From Bdellovibrio sp. (GTDB lineage Bacteria; Bdellovibrionota; Bdellovibrionia; Bdellovibrionales; Bdellovibrionaceae), in contig JACMRL010000021.1 in NCBI GenBank assembly GCA_014376435.1, forward strand, positions 1 through 64,000: a stretch of DNA of 64,000 nt. The letters are read 5' to 3'. Numbering within the stretch: position 1 is the stretch's first letter; each line of letters begins with the position of its first letter. A model generated the notes under the pieces. The model was not told the DNA's origin. It saw nothing but the letters and a program-made list of their open reading frames with translations, and made no database searches. Of the stretch, positions 62,451-64,000 are shown in pieces. The translations under genes and the position numbers were made by a program.

Positions 62451-62792
62451 ATGAAGTTTATTTTGATTAGCATACTTGTTTTAATTGCCGCAAAAAATGT
62501 AATGGCGGAAAGACTGCTAAGTTGCAATGCCCCGATCGGTAGCCGCTTACAAGAAGTTGAGATTCAACAACTGGGTCAAAAAATTTATCGTACGGAATTA
62601 AACTTCGCGGGCTCGCGCTCAATTCCAGTTGAAATTTCGACGGCATCTTGGAATAAAAAAGACCTACGTTGGAAAAGTCGTGATGCCGGCATCGTTCGCA
62701 TGCATCAAGTAAAAAAATCGAATCAAACATATTGGCTTTTTGATTCAGCAAACGCCGTGGGCTACTGCGAAGAAAATCCCACTACGCGTTAA
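62451..62792 (+). CDS. Small secreted protein of unknown function, 113 aa
   Basis: The start at 62451 has GGGAG upstream; the GTG at 62403 is discarded. Signal peptide MKFILISILVLIAAKNVMA-E. The mature ~95 residues contain two cysteines, one near each end (LLSCNAPIG ... VGYCEENP), probably a disulfide, and beta strands in between. No family recognised. A 9-bp hairpin follows the stop. Confidence 0.62.
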   Translation: MKFILISILVLIAAKNVMAERLLSCNAPIGSRLQEVEIQQLGQKIYRTELNFAGSRSIPVEISTASWNKKDLRWKSRDAGIVRMHQVKKSNQTYWLFDSANAVGYCEENPTTR

Positions 62793-62797
62793 TTAAA

Positions 62798-62820
62798 GCC
62801 ACAGCTTAATGAGCTGTGGC
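62798..62820 (+). terminator. Hairpin after the small secreted protein gene
   Basis: GCCACAGCT-taatg-AGCTGTGGC, a perfect 9-bp stem, but no T-tract follows. Could be a processing or Rho-related stop. Confidence 0.45.
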
Positions 62821-62881
62821 AAAGCTTCATCTTGTGGGCCATCCGTAAGCAAGTCATACTAAGGCCTCAAAGTGAGGTTTT

Positions 62882-63172
62882 ATGAAAACGAAAATAGTTT
62901 TAGCGCTTCTGACTTTCATCTTTGTCGCTTGTTCATCTCGCCCCGTGTTACCAGAAAAATCTGACGTGAAAGTTTCCCGCGAAACTCCGTCTGAAAAATG
63001 CAAAAATCTAGGTTCGGTTGAAGGACGTTCATCAAAAATAAATGCAAAATACGAAGAGACGTTGGAAGACCTTAAAGCCGATGCGGTTCGTAAAGGAGCC
63101 GATTACGTTCGCATTGAAACCATGGGAACCCATTCTTCCATCCGCGGAACTGCGTATACCTGTAATCAATGA
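62882..63172 (+). CDS. Small lipoprotein (DUF4156-like), 96 aa
   Basis: Lipoprotein signal with lipobox VACS (MKTKIVLALLTFIFVACSSR). The mature part (CKNLGSVEGRSSKINAKYEE and DLKADAVRKGADYVRIETMG) fits the DUF4156-type pattern of small outer-membrane lipoproteins. GAGG precedes the ATG by about 9 nt. Stop overlaps the next ATG by 4 nt. Confidence 0.75.
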   Translation: MKTKIVLALLTFIFVACSSRPVLPEKSDVKVSRETPSEKCKNLGSVEGRSSKINAKYEETLEDLKADAVRKGADYVRIETMGTHSSIRGTAYTCNQ

Positions 63173-63519
63173 CTCATCCGTGTTTAACTTGCGGCGCCTG
63201 CTGCGCATTTTTTCGCGTTTCGTTTCACTGGAGTGAAACACTCACGACCAGTCATGCCGTTCCTGAAGATTTAACACTACAGATTAATCCCTATATGAAT
63301 GCGATGAAGGGTACGGAGACAAAATCTCCGCGTTGCATTTCACTTAAAGGAGATGTGGGCGGAGTTATCAGTTGTGAAATTTATGCGAACCGACCTGAAT
63401 GCTGTCGCTCATTTAGCGCTAGTTTCGAAGATGGAACCGTGAACGAAAGATGCGCCCAAGCCCGAATAAGTAAGGGGTTAACACCCTTAGCCTTATCTAG
63501 TTGGGTTTCAACAGAGTAA
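63169..63519 (+). CDS. YkgJ-family cysteine cluster protein
   Basis: 116 aa. The N-terminal CLTCGACCAFFRVSF is the YkgJ (UPF0153) signature, with further cysteines at RCISL, SCEIYANRPECCRSF and ERCAQ, likely zinc or iron-sulfur ligands. Function unknown in the family. Coupled to the lipoprotein gene by a 4-nt overlap. Confidence 0.85.
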   Translation: MTHPCLTCGACCAFFRVSFHWSETLTTSHAVPEDLTLQINPYMNAMKGTETKSPRCISLKGDVGGVISCEIYANRPECCRSFSASFEDGTVNERCAQARISKGLTPLALSSWVSTE

Positions 63520-63572
63520 AGCCTTAAACGCCGAAATCCCGCGCTATTTAGTCTTTTTCAAAGCGCGGATTA

Positions 63573-63797
63573 TTAGTTAATGCTTAGTTCGTATGAAGGT
63601 AAAGGTGAAAGCTCGCGGGCAATTTCGATTGTTTCTAAATAACTTTCAACTAGTTCGCGGTTATTTCGCAAATCTTTTAATAAAGCCGTCATAATTAAAT
63701 CTTCCGCATCATCTAAGTATGAGCGGGTTAAAAACTGCGGCGCTTCGCTTTCAATGTTTTCTATCATCTCTTCCAAAATTTTAATTTCAATGCTCAT
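63573..63797 (-). CDS. Small acidic helical protein, 74 aa
   Basis: AGGAG 5-9 nt before the ATG. Highly acidic, fully helical (MSIEIKILEEMIENIESEAP, LTRSYLDDAEDLIMTALLKD). No signal peptide and no family recognised. It may be a cytosolic adaptor. Convergent with the YkgJ gene. Confidence 0.6.
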   Translation of the reverse strand: MSIEIKILEEMIENIESEAPQFLTRSYLDDAEDLIMTALLKDLRNNRELVESYLETIEIARELSPLPSYELSIN

Positions 63798-63850
63798 CAG
63801 TGCTCCTAAAATTTGTTTTAGTTTATTACAGCGCTGCCAGTTAAAATTGT

Positions 63851-63919
63851 TTATTTAGCGGCAGGTAGAGCTTTGATCAGTTCCATGTTTTCAATATCGC
63901 GTTCTTTGAATACTCCCAT
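63851..63919 (-). CDS. 22-residue small protein with a strong ribosome site
   Basis: AAGGAGG lies 5-6 nt upstream of the ATG at 63919. The product MGVFKERDIENMELIKALPA and two more residues ends at TAA (63851). TTGACC, 17 bp, TAAGTT upstream (about 63950-63980 on the minus strand) forms a plausible sigma-70 promoter. Too short for family assignment. A leader peptide is possible, though the next gene lies 54 nt downstream with its own ribosome site. Confidence 0.45.
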   Translation of the reverse strand: MGVFKERDIENMELIKALPAAK

Positions 63920-64000
63920 AAAACCTCCTTTTCATTGGTATTTACATATAACTTACATATCTATTGAACGGGGGTCAAGAGGCTATTTTTAAAACCAGAC

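Noticed and set aside
1-64000. CRISPR array or cas genes
   Set aside because: No regularly spaced repeats with unique spacers were seen, and no Cas-like protein.

Overview
The window looks like chromosome from a predatory bacterium of the Bdellovibrio type (Bdellovibrionota). The clues are two large NVGIGTTP-repeat fibre genes of the mosaic adhesive trimeric (MAT) class, sigma-28 (FliA)-like promoters, an unusual density of secreted and lipidated proteins, a lysine-rich SWIB protein, and housekeeping genes (ettA, map, ahcY, orn) of proteobacterial type. This is inference from gene content; no marker gene fixes the species.

Layout. 1-8.4 kb: two MAT-type fibre genes, the first entering from outside the window, each followed by a decayed fibre C-terminus whose recognisable part begins at the NVGIG hinge. 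8.6-24.2 kb: ordinary chromosome with two small secreted proteins, ettA, a clan-CD-like secreted protein, a B12-binding radical SAM enzyme, a J-domain protein, a SWIB protein, map, ahcY, a metzincin lipoprotein with an outer-membrane-type protein, orn and a copper-type HMA protein. 24.4-37.0 kb: an integrated element in the 3' end of tRNA-Asp(GTC). It carries a large serine recombinase whose last codons lie in the tRNA complement, a MerR-like HTH protein, a replication-initiator-like protein, unknown genes, and an operon of HTH regulator, hsdM, hsdS, hsdR and a dynamin-like GTPase. 36.9-40.7 kb: short modules (an orphan fragment, HigBA, HEPN/MNT, a LON-domain protein, a 5'-less papain-like gene). 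Copies of a ~40-nt element that resembles the tRNA 3' end punctuate them, just after gene ends. 41-44.7 kb: secreted or lipidated proteins and an HNH pseudogene. 44.8-49.2 kb: a BmpA-type nucleoside ABC importer operon. 49.3-64 kb: an RMND1-family protein, many secreted proteins, a trypsin-like protease, an L,D-transpeptidase pseudogene, two acetyltransferases, an APH-like kinase, an RNase D-like exonuclease, a glycine-rich secreted protein and small proteins.

How the parts fit. The fibre genes and their discarded C-termini suggest adhesin diversification by recombination at repeated hinge sequences. One fibre gene and one secreted-protein gene have near-consensus sigma-28 promoters only 6-7 nt from their start codons, which predicts leaderless, attack-phase (motility-linked) expression. 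The tRNA-Asp island is a defence and stability cargo: type I restriction-modification coupled to a dynamin-like GTPase, followed by two toxin-antitoxin pairs. Best candidates for something undescribed are the 3'-of-gene 40-nt repeat array, the hsdRMS-dynamin operon, and the fibre-tip replacement pattern.
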